Below, piece by piece: positions 25,442-37,900 of a stretch of DNA of 64,000 bases. A program made the translations under genes and the position numbers. The notes beneath the pieces were generated by a model that saw nothing but the letters and a program-made list of their open reading frames with translations, was not told the origin of the DNA and did no database searches. Each line of letters begins with the position of its first letter. Positions within the stretch are counted from its first letter, which is position 1. The stretch comes from Acanthochlamys bracteata. Taxonomy: Eukaryota; Streptophyta; Magnoliopsida; Pandanales; Velloziaceae. The stretch covers positions 1,550,001 through 1,614,000 of the forward strand of contig CM034141.1 in assembly GCA_019914995.1 (NCBI GenBank), read 5' to 3'.

Positions 25442-27789
25442 ATGAAGAAGAACAGCAGCAAAGCTCATATTCTCTTATTCCCTTACCCTAGGCAAGGCCA
25501 TATCAACCCTATTCTCCAGTTCGCCAAAATCCTAACTCGCAAAGGCCTTACTACAACCCTAATCACCACAACCTCCATCCACTTCCCTTCTTATCTCCAA
25601 AACATCGCCGTCGAAACAATCTTCGACGGATTCTCAGACGCTGCTAGCCGCGAAGCTGCCGTTTTTCAAGCTTTCTTCAATTTGTTCTGCTCTATCGGTC
25701 CTACTTCACTTGCAAAGCTTCTAAACAACTACAGAAGCAAGAAGCAGCGCTGCTGCTTAGTCTACGATTCGATGCTTCCATGGGCACGGAGAGTTGCTGC
25801 GGATCAAGGAATGAAGTCTGCGGTGTTCTTAACGCAACCTTGCTGTGTGAATTTGGTTTACTATTGTGCTGCTAGAGGGTTAGTTGAGTTGCCTTTAAGC
25901 ACGAGGGATAATTGGCAACTGCTGCCTGCGGCGGTATTACCGGAGATGAAGATGGAAGATTTGCCTTCGTTTGTCGCAGATCTAGAGTACAGCTCCGACC
26001 ATTTGAAGCTTGTTTTGCAGCAGTTCGATGGAATTGAAATGGCTGATTTTGTTTTCTGTAGCACTGTACAGGAGATGGAGAGAAAGGTCGGTGTTGAATT
26101 TGCTATTTTGGTTCTTCAGTTTTTACTTTGTTTGACGAAAAAGCCCTTGATATTTTCTTATAGATTTGCGGTATGTTTGGCATTACTCTTTATAACTGGT
26201 CAACTGCAAAAGGTCATTTTAATTTTATATTTTTAAATAAATTTTTTATAATATTTATATTTAAAATATATAAATATTGTGTTTTTATTTTTATTTTTAA
26301 ATTAAAAATACATTTTATTTTTAAATTACTTAAAAGTATTTTTTATTTTAAAAAAATTATTTTATAATTATTTCCAAACGTTTTCTTAGAACATGGGCAT
26401 AGGAATTAGCATTTGATACATGAAATGAACCTATATCATATCGTGTCTGTAGGATCAAGGTGTCTGCCCCAAAATAGTTGATCAATAATTTGAGAGTTAG
26501 TGTCTCTTAAATATAGTTAGTAAATATAGAACTATTAAAAAATATAAATTATTAAATATAATCAAGTCAGTGTCTAATTTGGTCCAGTCATGACTAAAGA
26601 TACGTTTAAAAGTGTTTATAAAATAAACTTTTTTTAAAATAAAAAATATTTTTATTTTTTTAAAATAAGTTTTATTTTTTTCTTTTTAAAAAATAATAAT
26701 AATAAATAATAAAATGAGTTTACTATATAGAATTTGTTTATATTTTTAAAATTTTTAAATAAAGTTTTTATATATTTATAAAAGATATATTAAAAAATGT
26801 AAAATAGAAAAATAAAAATCACTCTAAACACTGGCCACTTACTATATTAGTTAATTAGTCCGTTTTTTATTCACGCATAATCTCCACCTCTTGTGCTACT
26901 AGCTTTGGTTAAACCAAGGAAGGACGATCCAATATCTTCTATATAAATACTAGTGAATATGTTAAAAGCTAGAGTTGGTCTTCATAGAACAGATAAGATG
27001 TATTTCAATGTCATACATATAAATAATTGTTGTCTACAGGAGATCAATTGGCTTTCAAAGTTCTTTCTAGTGAAAGCAATAGGGCCAATGATACCATCAT
27101 ACTACCTGCTGAAAGATCAATCATCAAGTAGTACCGCAGACAAAACCTATGGCGCAGATCTCTTCTGTTCAGATGATCAAAACAATCTATGCATGAGTTG
27201 GCTGGACAAACAACCAGCTAACTCAGTCATCTACATCTCCTTCGGCAGCTTATCCAAGCTCTCCCAAAAACAAACCGAAGAACTTGCGTTCGCCTTGAGA
27301 CAAACAGACTACCCTTTCTTGTGGGTAGTCAGAAAATCAGAGTATAGAATCGAACATGAAACGTTGATGAAACAATCACACAATGATGGGATCATAGTTC
27401 ACTGGTGTTCCCAGTTAGAAGTCTTAGCTCATGAAGCAGTGGGGTGTTTTATAACGCACTGTGGATGGAACTCAGTACTGGAATCGATTAGTTTGCAGAA
27501 GCCAATGGTGGCAATGCCTCAGTGGACTGATCAACCAACGAATGCAAAGTATGTCGAAGATGTTTGGGGAGTTGGAATCAGAGCTAGAGTTAGTGAGAGT
27601 GAGGGAGTTGTGGTAAGAGATGAAATTGTGAGATGTATTGAACTTGTTATGGAAGGTGAAGTTAGTGAAAGGGTTAGAAAGAATGTTGCCAACTGGAGCT
27701 GTGTTGTGAGGAGTGCTATAACTGATCATGCTCATGAGAGTAGTTCTACTAAGAATATTGATGATTTTGCTCTTGCTTTGTTAAAGTAA
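25442..27789 (+). CDS. UDP-glycosyltransferase, UGT74-like (GT1)
   Basis: Family 1 glycosyltransferase that moves glucose from UDP-glucose onto small acceptors; UGT74 relatives often form glucose esters of carboxylic acids or act on thiohydroximates. Two exons, 25442-26086 and 27040-27789, joined in phase 0, give 464 residues. The N-terminal block FPYPRQGHINPILQFAK carries the catalytic His20, and Asp109 in LVYDSM is the probable partner. The 44-residue plant PSPG box occupies about residues 337-380 (WCSQLEVLAH through HCGWNS to PQWTDQ), ending in the sugar-selecting Asp-Gln pair. No signal peptide is seen; the family is cytosolic. The 953-base intron has a very AT-rich repeat-like block at about 26600-26830. 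The acceptor cannot be predicted. Confidence 0.93.
26600..26830. repeat. AT-rich repeat block, family A
   Basis: The block opens with AAAAGTGTTTATAAAATAAAC and closes with AATCACTCTAAACACTGG, so its ends are roughly inverted. The interior alternates runs of A and T. Similar blocks occur at 27845-28060, 29560-29800, 51910-52080 and 52225-52425. This one lies inside the UGT intron. Confidence 0.4.
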
Positions 27790-27844
27790 TGAGGGTCCTT
27801 TGGTCTTGTTTTAATATTCATGATTTTGCTTTTGCTCTTTTGGG

Positions 27845-28060
27845 AATACGTTTGGTTTGCTTATTCCAAAATTAATTTTATAATTTTTTATTTTATATTT
27901 TTTAATATATTTTTTATAAGTATTTTAAAAAATTTAAAAAATTTTACGTTTTAAAATTTTTTTATTACATATTATTTTTTTATAATAATAAAATAAAGTT
28001 TGTTAATTAAAAAAATAAAAATATTTTATTTCCAAAGCAATTTCAAAAACACTCCTGTTG
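27845..28060. repeat. AT-rich repeat block, family A
   Basis: It begins ACGTTTGGTTTGCTTATTCC and ends near TTTCCAAAGCAATTTCAAAA, in the 3' flank of the UGT gene. Layout and composition are the same as in the block at 26600-26830. Confidence 0.4.
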
Positions 28061-28800
28061 AAGTTCAAATACATAAATTCTCTTTTAAGTTTATATGAAC
28101 TGAGATTAGTTTGAAATAACTTACAAATAAGTTTTCTAAGTTTGGATTGAACCGAAGTCCAAAATGACTTCTTAGGACGTAAGGGTTTTACGTTCTGTTT
28201 GGCTAATTTTTTTAACTATTTTTTTATTCAAATTTTTTATTTAAATTTAAAATATATATATAATATATTTTATAAATCTTTTCAAAAATAAATAATATAA
28301 AAATAAAATTATTAATATTTATTTATTTTATATTAAAAATTATAGAAATAAAATTTATTTTTAGAAATTTTATAAAATATTTTTTAATTTTAAACAAAAA
28401 CAGGTCGATGTTTTTATATATGAATATATATAAACAGAATAACTTATGTGGCTGCACCCGGTATCCATCCATACTCGAAACTTCTCGAGTCAGAATTAAT
28501 TAAATATTTAAAAATATAAATTTAAATAATTAAATTTTATTATTATTTAGTTTTATTAATTTTATAAAATAAAATTTATTTTTTAAAGTACTCTCAAACG
28601 CACGTTCGAAATTATTTATAAAATAAAATTTTAAAATAGGAAATAATTTTATCTTTTCAAAAAATAATTAATATATATAACAATAAAATTTTATTACGTA
28701 AAAATTTTTATATTATATAAATTTTTAAATATTTATAAAATAAAAATATATATTAAAAAATTTAAAGTAGAAAAAAATTGAAAAATAGTTTCGTATGCAT
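28061..28800. other. AT-rich repetitive DNA
   Basis: No gene is seen. Further degenerate A/T-run blocks (about 28195-28400 and 28500-28810) resemble family A. The second ends with ACCAAACGCACTC right at the border of the GC-richer island. Confidence 0.4.
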
Positions 28801-28809
28801 TACCAAACG

Positions 28810-29130
28810 CACTCTTAATCTGTCGGAGGTTCGCTGTTCCCCTTCGGGTTACTCGAAGGAAGCGTTGCCCGCGCTCGCACGCTGCTGCCGTCCACATGTT
28901 CTCCTCGTCTCCTCCGTCCAACTGCCCTCTTGCTCCTACTCTGGTCGTCGTTGTTTGGTCGCCGCTGTTGCTCGTGGTTGTCGCAGCAAACGCCAGCGGC
29001 GGTGATCGATTTTCTTCTTCTTTTCTTCTGATCGATCAGTAGCAAACGCCTCCGTTTTCTTCTTCTTAATCGATCGTCGCAGCCGATTGAAAATTTAAGT
29101 GTTTGTAAGGAATAATTCAACAGTAAGTGT
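28810..29130. other. GC-richer island of unknown nature
   Basis: A sharp change from AT-rich DNA to CG-containing sequence with pyrimidine-rich tracts (TCTTCTTCTTTTCTTCTGATCG). Open frames exist on both strands, including an arginine-rich one on the minus strand, but none shows a known domain. It may be an old exon or leader of a lost gene. It contains repeats of the words GATCGAT and AGCAAACGCC (28985-28994 and 29041-29050). Confidence 0.35.
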
Positions 29131-31913
29131 TCCTCTTCTCCGACACCGGTGATTGAGTTATCATGCTGTTGGCCTGTTGCAAGTGGATAGTGTGAGCTTG
29201 AGAGCTTAATGAGTAGCCATTAATGGATGGACGGAGAGAACAAAAAAAATGTTATCATAGAGAGAGCGGTGAATGAGGTTTCAGAAAAGCGTTAAGGGTG
29301 CGGTTTTTAAACTTTAGAAGTGAATTTTTTAGTAATAAATTGTTCAAAATAATATTGTTTAAAATAAATTGAGTTATTATATTATTTTTTAAGAAAAAAA
29401 TATATTAAAAATAAAAAAGTGAATTTTTTAGTTAAAAGAATATATTCTAAATGTTTAATAACTTAATAATATAGTGAGAGAAAAAATAAATGAAAAGAAA
29501 GGGGTAGAAGCATTTGTTTGAAAATATGTGTAACGTGCCAAAATTTTCTATACATTAAGGGATATTTTGGAGTGCTTATAAATAAAACGTTTTTGAAATA
29601 AAAAATATATTTTTTTAAAATAAATTTTATTTTATTATTTTTTAAAAATAATAAAAATATGTAATAAAAAAATTTATTACGTATAATTTTTATATATTTT
29701 TTAAATAAAATTTTTAAATATTTATAAAATATATATTAAAAAATATATAATTAAAAATTAAAAAATATCGTTGAAAAAATATAATTCCAAACGGATAGGT
29801 ACCCATTGTTTGAGAATACGTGCCAAAGTTTTTATTTAAAAAAAATTGACCCGCCGGTCAAACCGCGATCGCCGGAGAAGTTTTGCCAACTCTGATTAAG
29901 GCATTGGGCTCGGAGTTATGCTTGAGTTCTAGTTTCACAAGAAAATTTAACCGTGGCTTTCGTATTGCAGGCTATTTGTAATCATTTATGTGAGCAAATC
30001 CTAACACGCAAGGAACTTCATCTTAGGCGTGAACCTGTAGGGAATTCATAAATGCTTGATAGGTATAGCAGTGGTCTTGTTGCATAGGAGTTTAAATCCT
30101 CGAAGAACACGAGGCAGCAAAAAATTAATGAGTTTGATAAGCGTATAATAAGGTTTCTCCTTCTAATATCTTTAATGTTCTTATTGTTGTAATCTTGCAG
30201 CTGGTCATCCATGGGGAAGAAAAGGCTTTTGCTAATGATTTTTCTCCTCTTATTACTTGCTTGGGTGATTCATAAAATTATCATCTCAAACTTTTTTTGG
30301 CTTCAATTAACTGTTATTGAGTTTATTTCTAAAGTAGAGATACAAATATGGATTGAATTAAACGGACCGCCATACGGCTTAAGTCAAAATCCTTTCTAGC
30401 TTATGAATAGTGATAGAATTGGCCCGATAGATAGTATAGAGTCGATTTTGTCGGCCAACTCGTCTGATTACTATATAAATTGATCGATTAATATTGACTA
30501 TTGATCTGATTAATAATAAATAAAAATTCTTTTTAAAAATATAACCACGCTCATGCTGTCATCATTATTGATGTTAGGATGATGTCAATATACAGTTGTG
30601 GACACTTGGCAGCCAACGAATGTGTTACCGTTAGTTAACATTAGCATGACATTAACCAATGGTACACACTAGTTGGACATTAGTTGTCTATTTTGTATTT
30701 TTTATTTTAGTACAAAAAAATTTTATATTATAAAATTTTATTATTATTTATTTTAATTATTTTTTAGGTAAAAAATAAAACTTGTTGTTTAAATATTTTC
30801 AATATATATTTTATTTTAGAAAAAATTAAGCACTTCTAAATATTTCCTATACGTACAAGTGCAAATTTTTACCTTAGTGGCTGGTGGATACTTTTGTAGC
30901 GGCAACGTGAGACAAAGTGTTAGAATTGGTCTTGATTTTAGTTTTGAACCAACTTCTGAATTAGGCTGTATGAAAAAATGCCCACAATCCAATCGTGCAA
31001 TACAGTTAAATTTTCGCCGGTGGACTCAGATGAGTCAGATTTTTTGAATCCTTTAGAATTATTTAAAACAAATTATTTTAAACTTAAAATTCCAAAATTA
31101 GTTTTAATTTTAAAATAATAAAAATTATGTATAATATATATACATATATTTATTTATAATTTTAAAAATATATAATACAAATAAAAAATTCTAAAAAGAA
31201 CAGCTTCTCTCTCTTTCTGCCATCCTTTGATGTTCTCGAAGAGCGGCAATAACGTTTACTAAACGAAATCGTAGTCGCAGAAGCTGACGTCGGTTGAAGA
31301 TATAAAGACGGCTGAGATTTCATCTCCAAATAATACATCAACATGAATCGAACGGTTAAATATAATTATGAGTTGGTATATATCACCGCCACCAAAAGAA
31401 AAAAAATTACCCGTTTTATGGTGCGCGGTAAACAGTGAAAAGAAAAAACACATTTCGAAATTTTGAACTTCTCTCGAGAAAGAAAAAACAGAAGTCCACA
31501 TTTAAAAATGTTTCTTTCTTGCTTCACTTGTTTTTTCTTTCTTAAGAAATAAAAGAAAAATTGAAATCTTTCTCTTCCTTGGAGCTCGATCCTGTTTAGA
31601 TCCGTACGAATCTGTTACCTACTAGAAAGTCGAGCAAAATTAGAACAAATTTCTAGGGTTTTTGTGCTCTAATTCACCTCAATTATACCTTTCTTTTTAG
31701 TTATCTTCTTCAATTTCTAATTCCAGCTCAAAATATATCCAAATTCAGCTCAATTCAAGTTCCATGCTGTTTAGACGGGTTCTCGCTGCTTGGAAGTGTT
31801 AGGTTCGTGAATTTGGAATCTTTATCAAGTTTGTTGGAGAAATTGTGTTCTAGGGTTTGGTTTGGTGTTTTGAATTGGGGATTGGTGAAGTTTGTTGGTT
31901 AGAGAGGTCGAAA
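29131..31913. other. Intergenic region before the SYN4-like gene
   Basis: No gene is recognised. It holds another family A block (29560-29800) and AT-rich DNA around 30700-31200. A hydrophobic short frame at 30211-30399 has no supporting features. From about 31500 the sequence becomes the pyrimidine-rich upstream and leader region of the SYN4-like gene; an intron in the leader is possible but not determined. Confidence 0.45.
29560..29800. repeat. AT-rich repeat block, family A
   Basis: It opens ATTTTGGAGTGCTTATAAAT and ends AATTCCAAACGGATAG, giving loosely inverted ends (TTTGGA / TCCAAA). The interior has the same order of A and T runs as the other family A blocks. Confidence 0.4.
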
Positions 31914-34900
31914 ATGTTTTATTCTCAGTTCATATTGGCAAAGAAAGGGCCTCTAGGAACGATATGGATCGCTGCGCATCTCGAGCGGAAGCTGCGGAAG
32001 AACCAGGTTGCCGACACTGATATTGGGGTCTCTGTAGGTTAGTTTTTACTGAAATGTTACAAAGTTTCTTTTCTTTAATTTGTCTCAGTTCAGTTCACTT
32101 GTAGGTTTTCAAATTTGATTATAGTTAGAGTTTTTTAGCTCGACTGTTAAACTTGGTTTGAGTGAGGTTACTTGCACCGACTGCTATTGGTGTAGAGAAA
32201 TGCATTTTATTTCATACTGCAAAAATTCATTGATTTTGAGACTGGACGAACATATTACTGTAACGATTTTTGTCGCATATGAATGCAAGTTGGCTTTGTG
32301 GGTTATAAATTTGTTCTTATTACCCAATATATCAATTCATATAACTGAATTCTGCTGTATTTCAATGTTGATTGAGTTATTTCAGGCAGTTATTGTGTCT
32401 TTATTTGCAATAAGGCCATTCCTTACAACTACTTGTATTTGGTTGTGGTTATTTTTTGTTTGATTGTCAAAATTGGTAGACTAAACTTTCTTGCATCAAC
32501 TGTGGTGATTAGCAACATGTTTCTTTTTTGTATTATTATTATTATTATTTTTTCATACTACACAGATGGCTGATTTTGTGGTCTGGATCCATGTACTGCT
32601 CTAATGATTTTGTTGGACAGATGCTAATGCAAATTGTCTTTCTGCGCTTATTACCTAATGTAGTATTCATATAACTGCATTTTTGTTATTTTTACAAGTG
32701 TTCATTGAGTTATTTTAGCAGTGCCTGTGTCGTTATCTGCAATAAAGCCATTCCTTACAACTATTTATGTTTATGTATTTGCAGATTCGATACTCTTTCC
32801 TGAAGCACCAATAGCACTTCGATTGTCGAGCCATCTTTTGCTTGGTGTAGTGAGGATATATTCCAAGAAGGTGAATTATCTTTTTAATGACTGCAGTGAG
32901 GCTCTACTTAAGGTAAAGCAAGCTTTTAGATCTACTGCAGTTGACCTCCCTCCAGAAGAGTCTACAGCCCCCTATCATTCAATCACTCTACCGGAGACAT
33001 TTCATCTTGATGATTTTGAGTTGCCTGATAGCACTTTTGGGTCAGTTTCATCAGACATTCAGCAATAGAATTGTAGGTTCATTTACAGGATTGCTTTTAC
33101 TTACGTGTTGTGAGACTGGTATCTGAATAGATTGTTTTGTGTGTTTTCAGAAATTTTGTGGATCACCATGTTAGTTCAAAAGAACAGATAACTTTGCAGG
33201 ATACTGTAAATAGTTCAGGGTGTTCAACATCACAATTTGGATTGGATGGTGGGTGTATGGTACATATATTTTAGTACTGTCCTGAGGTTTTGATGCCATT
33301 TACTGCTAATGTAAGTTTAATTGGAATTTTAAATAATTTGTTCAGAGAGGTTTGGCGATGGAGATGCTTCTCAAATTGGGTTAGACCTGGATGAGGTATA
33401 GCTTTTATTGTTAGCTTTCCTAATATGAGATTCTATTCAAATGTTAGAATTTGAATTTTTAAAAGCAACTCGCCATTTGTTATTCTTGAAGTGGCAACTC
33501 TTAAATGCTCAATTACTATGCAGTATTACAAGCCTGTCGTTACAAACTAGTTACACCTTTTGTTATTCTTCTCTATCCGTGGTATCTTTCGTAGACTCCT
33601 GGTTTAAGAGAGTTGATTTTGAGAAAAGTACTTTAGAAGTGCTTTCTAGAGAATCGAAGCTCAGCTCGCTTTTCCCAATTTCAATCTGGGAGTGCTTTAG
33701 TTCTCCAATGAGGCACCAAACCATGGTTCGAAAAATATCTAGCAAACACTAGTATTGCAAAACCACATCTCCAAAACAAAATTCACCAAAACATGGTTTA
33801 AGACTCAATACTACACAGAGCCTTATTTGAGGAGCAGTATCCATAAAACGTCAGTTGTTGGGATCTCAATGTATATTTGGTGCGTATGTTATTTCTCCAC
33901 ATGGATAGCTGGATTGTGACCAAATCCTTTAATGTTGAATTATCATCAAATCACCGAGGCGCCACAACATTCTAGGTATCCACTAAACAGGTTCAAGGGT
34001 TTGTGGAACCATTTACTATTTATGTCACCTAGCAATGACTGATGAAGTTGTGGATGCTGCGCCAGATTCTTAAGTATTTCCAACGAATGTTGTACTACAA
34101 GACTTGTGAAATAATAAAAGCTTGTCATTGTTGATCTATTGACTTTCTCTTAGGCTATTTACATCTTGGTCGAGCTTTAAATTGAAATCCAGCATACCGT
34201 TTCTCATTAGGACTCCTGTTGCACTTTGGATCCTATTTTTCATATTCAGCTGAGGACAAGCATGAATGAACTCAGCAAGATATAGGGAAAAGTAGTCACT
34301 TGTGCAATGTCCATTTCTTCATTCATGTCGGAACATGGCTATTGGCTACTCAGTGCTCCATTCTTGACCTTATCTTCAGTAACCTGATTCAAAATAATTT
34401 GATTTGCTACCTCTATCGCTTGCCTATGCTAGTAGATTTATAATTGCTCTCTTGTGTGGTACCTAGGACTTGTTCTTGGACAAAGATCCCTTACCACAAG
34501 ATGCTTCTGCTCAAATGGATTCAGGCGAGAAGTAAGTGCTTATACTATAGTATTTTTCTATATTTTTCTATGCTACTGTCGGCCTCCTTTCTATCGTATC
34601 TGCTTTTTCTCAAGGATTCTTATGGGAACAGTTGGTATTTTTTCAATTGACCATTTCAATTCTATGCCCTATTCTTCATATGGAAGTTAATTTTGGGCCA
34701 TCTTGGTATATTAGAAAACCTAGATTTTTTATTTTTATATTTTCATAAACCTCTTAAATAGAACGGATTTGGATTCCAACCATGTTGGATTGTTATCCTC
34801 CAAGGAAAGGACACTGAAATATCTCCACAAAGATATAAAAAAAACTCCACATGTTAAAAAAATAAAACATAACAAAGAAAAACATATCAGTACACATAGG

Positions 34901-37900
34901 GCGTGTTTCCTTACACCACAAACTCCACTTTTTTCAAACTCACTTTTAATATAAAATAAACAAAAAATTTAAAATAATTTTTTACTATCAAATTTTTTTT
35001 TTCAAAATTCAATTTTAAAACTTACTATTAAGACAAAATTAATATAACAATTTATTTTTTATTAAATACTTTTAATTTTTAATTTAATTTTTTTAACTCA
35101 CTTCCAAAACTCAAGTTTACCCTAAAGTAAACACACCCATAGTTGAAAGTTTTGGCAAAAGCATGTAAAGCACTGGAGTAGCTGCTCTTTTTTCTTTTGC
35201 TGTGTTTTCTTGTCATCTGTTACATTTTTGTTTATAATGGTTGTTACATGCATCTATAGCATGAAGTTTACACCCGACTGTAGTTAGTTTGTTACTGAAA
35301 GTGCTAAAATTGTTAAATTTTTCATAAGACCATGAAGACTGTGAATTCTGAATTGTTTTACCTGAGAGTGCTGTTTTTTAGAAATTTTCTTTAATTCTCT
35401 TGAAAAATAACACCTGATATATTTGTTTTGGTCTATTTTTTATGGTTGGAATGATAATTGTTATACATTTGCTGTTGTTTCTATGCTCATCCTCAGTGAG
35501 GTTTGAGGGTCAACCCTCAGTATCTATCACTGACAAGGATGTTGACAAGGACAGACATGATTCTGATACAAACTATTTGTTTGCATTGCTTTCCAGTACC
35601 TACAACAAGTTAGCAGAGTCAGATAGAAAAGATGTTCAGCATCATGGATATAATCTGCAAACACCTGACCTAAATGAAGTTTTCACCCCTGGAATAGCTG
35701 TTGATGATTCATCTTCAATTCCATATGATGCACCCATTGGTTTTGGTGATGATAATCTTCAACTTCCTGATTTAACTGAATTTGCTCATGCTCCATCAAC
35801 TCCTGGATTGATGGAAGAGGCAATACGAGCTAGTTTTCAGGATAAGCTTGCCTTGAGTCCCCAGGAGAAAACCATATCAGATACTGGGGAACCTATGAAG
35901 GTTGACACACCTTCTACTTCTGCTTTGGAAAATGAAATCCCTAATGTGGTGAGCAATAATGTACCCGCCCACGATGAAGAAGCTGACCGAGGGTCAACAG
36001 ATGTTTCTGAAGCTCTGTTCTCTCCTAAGAATTTGGTAGAATCAAATGGATCACTACCTGAAGCAAATGATGAAAATTTGGGACAGGCGTTTACCAGTGC
36101 AGAACCTGTTGATAAGTTAAAAAATCCTGGGGACCCAGAAAAAATTCTAATAGAATTACCAATTGAAAATAAAACAGTGACAGATACAGAAGTCGATAAG
36201 ACTTCAGATGAGGATAGTGCTGAACCACCACTTGCTTCAAGTGACCAAAACTGTGCAGCCCCCAGTAGCACAGTCTTAGTAGGAAATGCACCTGAGGTGT
36301 CTATCAGGGAGACCAGTTGTGCTACAGAGATGGCAGAGGCAGATGCACGCCATACTACTGGCTCCTCAGAGAACAGTAAAGTTGTTGAGCAATCTGCTGA
36401 AGTTGTCTCAAAAGATGCTATGGATCAGTTAAACTGTTTTTCAAGTTCTGAATTGCCTGAACCTGAAAAGATGCTCTTGGCTCTAAGAAGCAATGAGAAT
36501 TTTCCCAATGATCTAGGTGAACTTACAACAGGAAAAGGAGTAACGGAGTCTCATGGGAGTGTTGATTGGTCTAAGAATGTTTCTGGAAAAAAGAGACAGT
36601 TATCTGAAAGCATGCCAATTCTTGAAACGTGTAGTTCAATTAAAATCTCGGGAAGGGCAAGGTTGAGTAGGAACTCTGATTTTGTTCCTGGTGATGATGA
36701 TTTGTTAGCATCTATCTTAGGTATGATACTGAAGCTCATGGTGATCATGTGTATGCTGATTTTCATTTTCTTTTATTGTGTTCTAAAATCCCTTTTCTGT
36801 ACGATCTAATTATCTTTTATTTTTTAGTCTAGTAATAGTTGCTTGATTTTATCAGTTGGAAGGAAAACGTCTGCTTTAAGGGTGAAACCTGCATCCCCCC
36901 CTTCTAAAGTAGCTTCTTTCAAACGACGTCGATTGGAGTCAAAGGCTGGATATCCAAAAAGGAAGCTTCTCATTGACGATGCCATGGTCTTGCATGCCGA
37001 GTATGTTATTTATTTGACATATGTCATTTAGTTTCTTTTCAATATGTTGGTAATAACATTTTGCTATTGAATTTTTTATGCTCGATGTTCTTAATTACTT
37101 GTGCTTACCAATTTTGCAATTCTCAGTACAATAAGGCAGCAACTAATCAATACGGAAGACATACGACGAATAAGAAAGAAAGCTCCTTGCACTCGTACTG
37201 AAATTTGGATGATAGAGAAATCTTTAACAGAAGTTGACATCTTTGAAGAGCCTCTTTTCTCAGGTACATTTTAAATTAAAAATTCTTAACCTGCTTCCCC
37301 TAATATTGCAATTTTTTTTAGTGACCAGAATGACCTTTTCTTTAGCTTATGTTATTTCATTCAAATGCTACATGTTTTGGGCGTTAACTTGTTAAAGTAA
37401 ATGTCCTTTTACTGGGCATTATAATTTATCATTTTCTTTACATATAGGTCAGTCTGTGGAATTGCATAAACTGCAGTTGCGGAGTATCCCTTTGAAGAGC
37501 AGAGAGAAGCTTAATGAGTTAGGGAAGGATGAACCTGTACCACCCACTTCAGATAACGTTGAGGATGAAATACTGGAACCATCCAGATCTGCTATAGCAC
37601 TGGAATCACATACTTGTAAGGATGATCAGTCTGATGTTCAAGATCAAAATGCACCGCTAGCTCCTGCATCTAAGTCCAATGTGTCAGGCAATAAACCTGG
37701 ACTCAGAGATTTTACTGTAGGATTGAATGAGCAGCTGGGAGAAAACACTACAAACTTAGAGAATGAAAGACAGTTGCAGGATAATATTGGAAGAGAAGAT
37801 TTAGCTAGAGAACGTTTGCCTGGTCAATCGTCAGAGGATTACAATGAGATGAGTGGTCAATCTTGTCAGCAGTTACAAGAAGATATAGCTGGTCCCTTGG

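Noticed and set aside
28815..29120. Arginine-rich open frame on the minus strand
   Set aside because: Composition follows from TCTTCT-type tracts on the other strand; no domain, and its ends lie in repeat DNA.
30211..30399. Short hydrophobic open frame resembling a membrane peptide
   Set aside because: AT-rich random sequence gives Leu/Ile/Phe runs; no homology or promoter context seen.
33440..34440. Extra exons in the long intron 4 of the cohesin gene
   Set aside because: Exons 4 and 5 join in phase without it, and its open frames have no similarity to kleisins.
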